Below, piece by piece: positions 5,002-7,139 of a DNA stretch of 7,139 bases. Each line of letters starts with the position of its first letter. Position 1 is the first letter of the stretch. The position numbers and the translations under genes were made by a program. The stretch spans positions 1-7,139 of the forward strand of contig CAUZRD010000112.1 of assembly GCA_963582255.1 (NCBI GenBank), given 5' to 3'. The notes under the pieces were generated by a model. It had not been told where the DNA came from and searched no databases. It saw only the letters and a list, made by a program, of their open reading frames with translations. The DNA is from CAUZRD01 sp963582255 (lineage in GTDB: Bacteria > Pseudomonadota > Alphaproteobacteria > Rhizobiales > TMED25).

Positions 5002-7139
5002 ATGAACAAAACCCTCATTCCGCCTGATTCGCCTGATACTGATACGATTCCTCTCGCCAGAGCTTTGGAAGAACGCTACTTAGCCTACGCCCTTTCAACG
5101 ATCACTCAGCGAGCTCTACCAGATGTTCGCGATGGCTTAAAACCTGTCCATCGCCGTCTACTTTACGCTATGCGTCAGCTTAAACTTGATCCAGCGCAGG
5201 GATTTAAAAAATGCGCCCGGGTGGTCGGCGATGTTATCGGTAAATATCACCCTCATGGTGAACAGGCGGTCTATGACGCGCTTGTCAAATTAGCCCAGGA
5301 TTTCTCTCATCGATATCCGCTGGCTGACGGCCAGGGAAATTTTGGTAGTATCGATGGGGATAATGCTGCTGCCATGCGTTATACCGAAGCACGGATGACT
5401 GCGGTTGCAGAAGCGCTTCTTGAAGGTATTGACGAAGATGCAGTTGATTTTCGTGACACCTATGATGGTGAAGAATCTGAACCGATAGTATTACCTGCAA
5501 ACTTTCCCAACTTGCTGGCCAACGGCTCGGCAGGAATTGCTGTTGGGATGGCAACATCCATTCCTCCGCATAATGTAGGCGAGCTCTGTGAAGCTGCATT
5601 GCACCTCATTGATAATCCAAAGGCATCAGTCGACGATCTGGTTAATTTTGTCACCGGTCCTGATTTTCCAACCGGAGGCATAATTGTTGAACCAGCATCT
5701 TCAATGCTGGAAGCATATCAGACTGGACGTGGTGGGTTCCGTTTGCGCGCTTGCTGGATTAGGGAAGAGGTTGGTCGCGGCGCCTACGTTATTGTTATTA
5801 CGGAGATCCCATATGGCGTTCAAAAATCTAAATTAATTGAGAAAATTGCCGAGCTGATTCAGAACAAAAAACTATCTTTGCTAGTGGATATACGTGATGA
5901 ATCTGCCGAAGATATTCGCCTCGTTTTGGAGCCTAAAAGCCGTAACGTTGCACCAGAAGTTCTATTGGAACAGTTATTCCGTTTGAGCGATCTAGAAACG
6001 CGTGTGTCGCTTAATATGAATGTACTCCAGAATGGCCGGATACCAGCTGTTCTTTCATTGCGCGAGGTTTTGGTCCAATGGCTCTCCCACCGCCGCGATG
6101 TTTTGCAGCGGCGTGCACGTTATAGACTTGCAAAAATTGCTGGTCGTCTAGATGTACTAGCAGGTTATCTTGTTGCGTATCTAAATTTAGATGAAGTGAT
6201 ACGCATTATCCGCCAAGAGGATGAACCAAAACTTGAACTCATGTCTTATTTTTCTTTGAATGAGACCCAAGCCGAAGCCATTCTCAATATGCGCCTTCGG
6301 GCATTGCGTAAACTAGATGAAATAGAAATTCATGAAGAGCATGCCGCGCTTAGTCTGGAAAAGGAAGGTATAGAAAAACTCCTAAAATCTGACCGAAAGC
6401 AATGGTTAGCACTCAAAAAAGAAATTTCTACAACCCAGGAAAAATTTGGCGCAGGTAGTGTCATTGGTGCTCGGCGTACACGTTTTGCCTCGGCGCCTGA
6501 AATAAATATTGAAGTATCTGAGGTGCATCCCGAGCAAGAACCCATTACCGTCATATTGTCTGAGCGCGGATGGATACGTGCGCTTAAAGGACATGTGGAA
6601 GATGTGGCTGCACTTACTTTTAAAGAAGGTGATAAACTAGCGTTCTGTATTCATTCGGTAGTTACCGACAAGATGTTACTGTTTGCGACTGGCGGGAGAT
6701 TATACACCCTTAGAGCTGACCGTCTTCCCGGAGGACGCGGTCACGGTGAACCGTTGTCTCTGATGGTTGATTTGCCAGAAGCTGAAACCATTGTCTCACT
6801 GAGAGTGCATCGCCCTGGCGGTAAACTTCTGGTCGCAGCAACTAGTGGACATGGATTTATCGTGCCAGAAGATGGCGTTGTTGCGATGACGCGAAAGGGT
6901 AAACAGGTTTTAAATGTTTCTGCGCCAGATAAGGTGTGCGTATGTATCCCCGCCGACGGTGATCATGTGGCTGTGGTTGGTAACAACCGTAAACTTTTGA
7001 TATTCCAAAAAATCGAGCTCAATGAAATGACACGTGGCCGTGGTGTAAGATTGCAGCGCTACATACGGGGGGCTCTAAGTGACGTTAAGGTATTTGTTCT
7101 TGAAGATGGACTTACGTGGCTTGATGGATCTGGGCGGAC
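5002..7139 (+). CDS. parC: DNA topoisomerase IV subunit A, 3' end cut by window
   Basis: ParC is the DNA-breaking subunit of topoisomerase IV, which with ParE unlinks daughter chromosomes. The frame is open for 712 codons without a stop; I estimate 30-50 residues are missing. The breakage domain begins near 22 (ALEERYLAYALSTI). The catalytic Tyr127 follows Arg126 in AAAMRYTEARM, and the DNA-intercalating Ile179 lies in GIAVGMAT, 52 residues later as in E. coli GyrA. A tower and coiled-coil region follow, then a beta-pinwheel domain from about 515 with GGRGHGEP at 577-584 and TRGRG at 677-681. The quinolone-determining loop reads HPHGEQAVYD, with Gln88 where E. coli has Ser. ParC is preferred over GyrA because there is no QRRGGKG box and it follows recO, a common alphaproteobacterial order. 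A GGAG only 2 bases before the ATG is a close-set binding site. Confidence 0.95.
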   Translation, partial: MNKTLIPPDSPDTDTIPLARALEERYLAYALSTITQRALPDVRDGLKPVHRRLLYAMRQLKLDPAQGFKKCARVVGDVIGKYHPHGEQAVYDALVKLAQDFSHRYPLADGQGNFGSIDGDNAAAMRYTEARMTAVAEALLEGIDEDAVDFRDTYDGEESEPIVLPANFPNLLANGSAGIAVGMATSIPPHNVGELCEAALHLIDNPKASVDDLVNFVTGPDFPTGGIIVEPASSMLEAYQTGRGGFRLRACWIREEVGRGAYVIVITEIPYGVQKSKLIEKIAELIQNKKLSLLVDIRDESAEDIRLVLEPKSRNVAPEVLLEQLFRLSDLETRVSLNMNVLQNGRIPAVLSLREVLVQWLSHRRDVLQRRARYRLAKIAGRLDVLAGYLVAYLNLDEVIRIIRQEDEPKLELMSYFSLNETQAEAILNMRLRALRKLDEIEIHEEHAALSLEKEGIEKLLKSDRKQWLALKKEISTTQEKFGAGSVIGARRTRFASAPEINIEVSEVHPEQEPITVILSERGWIRALKGHVEDVAALTFKEGDKLAFCIHSVVTDKMLLFATGGRLYTLRADRLPGGRGHGEPLSLMVDLPEAETIVSLRVHRPGGKLLVAATSGHGFIVPEDGVVAMTRKGKQVLNVSAPDKVCVCIPADGDHVAVVGNNRKLLIFQKIELNEMTRGRGVRLQRYIRGALSDVKVFVLEDGLTWLDGSGR

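Noticed and set aside
5285..5599. 104-codon open frame on the - strand inside parC
   Set aside because: It is antisense to the conserved catalytic region of ParC, and its Gln, His and Leu-rich composition is what reverse reading of that region would give.
1..7139. Search for a novel multi-gene system, mobile element, CRISPR array or tRNA
   Set aside because: Every gene belongs to a well-known housekeeping family with intact motifs. I saw no repeats, transposase, integrase or cloverleaf-like sequence.

Overview
This is an ordinary housekeeping stretch of a bacterial chromosome, most likely from an alphaproteobacterium. All recognisable genes lie on the + strand in one tightly packed run: pyrE (5' part outside the window), pdxJ, acpS, lepB, rnc, era, recO and parC (3' end outside the window). 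The order pyrE-pdxJ-acpS-lepB-rnc-era-recO-parC, the alphaproteobacterial-style PyrE, RecO and ParC sequences, and a LepB with a single N-terminal membrane segment all support this assignment. The closest feel is Rhodospirillales-like, but that is judgement from memory and not a search. Base composition is moderate (roughly 45-50 % G+C by eye, not counted), lower than in many free-living members of that group.

Layout: 1-501 is the C-terminal part of orotate phosphoribosyltransferase. After a 56-base gap come pdxJ (558-1349) and acpS (1354-1770), only 4 bases apart. A 108-base gap, the largest in the window, precedes lepB (1879-2637). It is the one place with unexplained structure: a 40-codon open frame that starts in a TAATG overlap with the acpS stop and runs into lepB, and an imperfect A/U-rich hairpin at 1788-1823. 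lepB and rnc (2641-3333) are 3 bases apart, rnc and era (3326-4243) overlap by 8 bases, recO (4261-4980) follows after 17 bases and parC (5002 to the window end) after 21. No stretch over 300 bases lacks a gene.

The genes serve different core processes: pyrimidine synthesis (PyrE), vitamin B6 synthesis (PdxJ), activation of acyl carrier protein (AcpS), cleavage of secretory signal peptides (LepB), double-stranded RNA processing (RNase III), 30S ribosome maturation (Era), recombinational repair (RecO) and chromosome decatenation (ParC). Spacing suggests a single transcript or a few nested ones with translational coupling at several junctions. No clear promoter or intrinsic terminator was found inside. 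Compared with E. coli, where pdxJ-acpS follow rnc-era-recO, the same cluster is permuted here, with pdxJ-acpS ahead of lepB.

I saw no mobile element, CRISPR array, RNA gene or novel multi-gene system. The points worth a second look are the acpS-lepB gap, active-site substitutions in RNase III and ParC, and start-codon choices for pdxJ and era.
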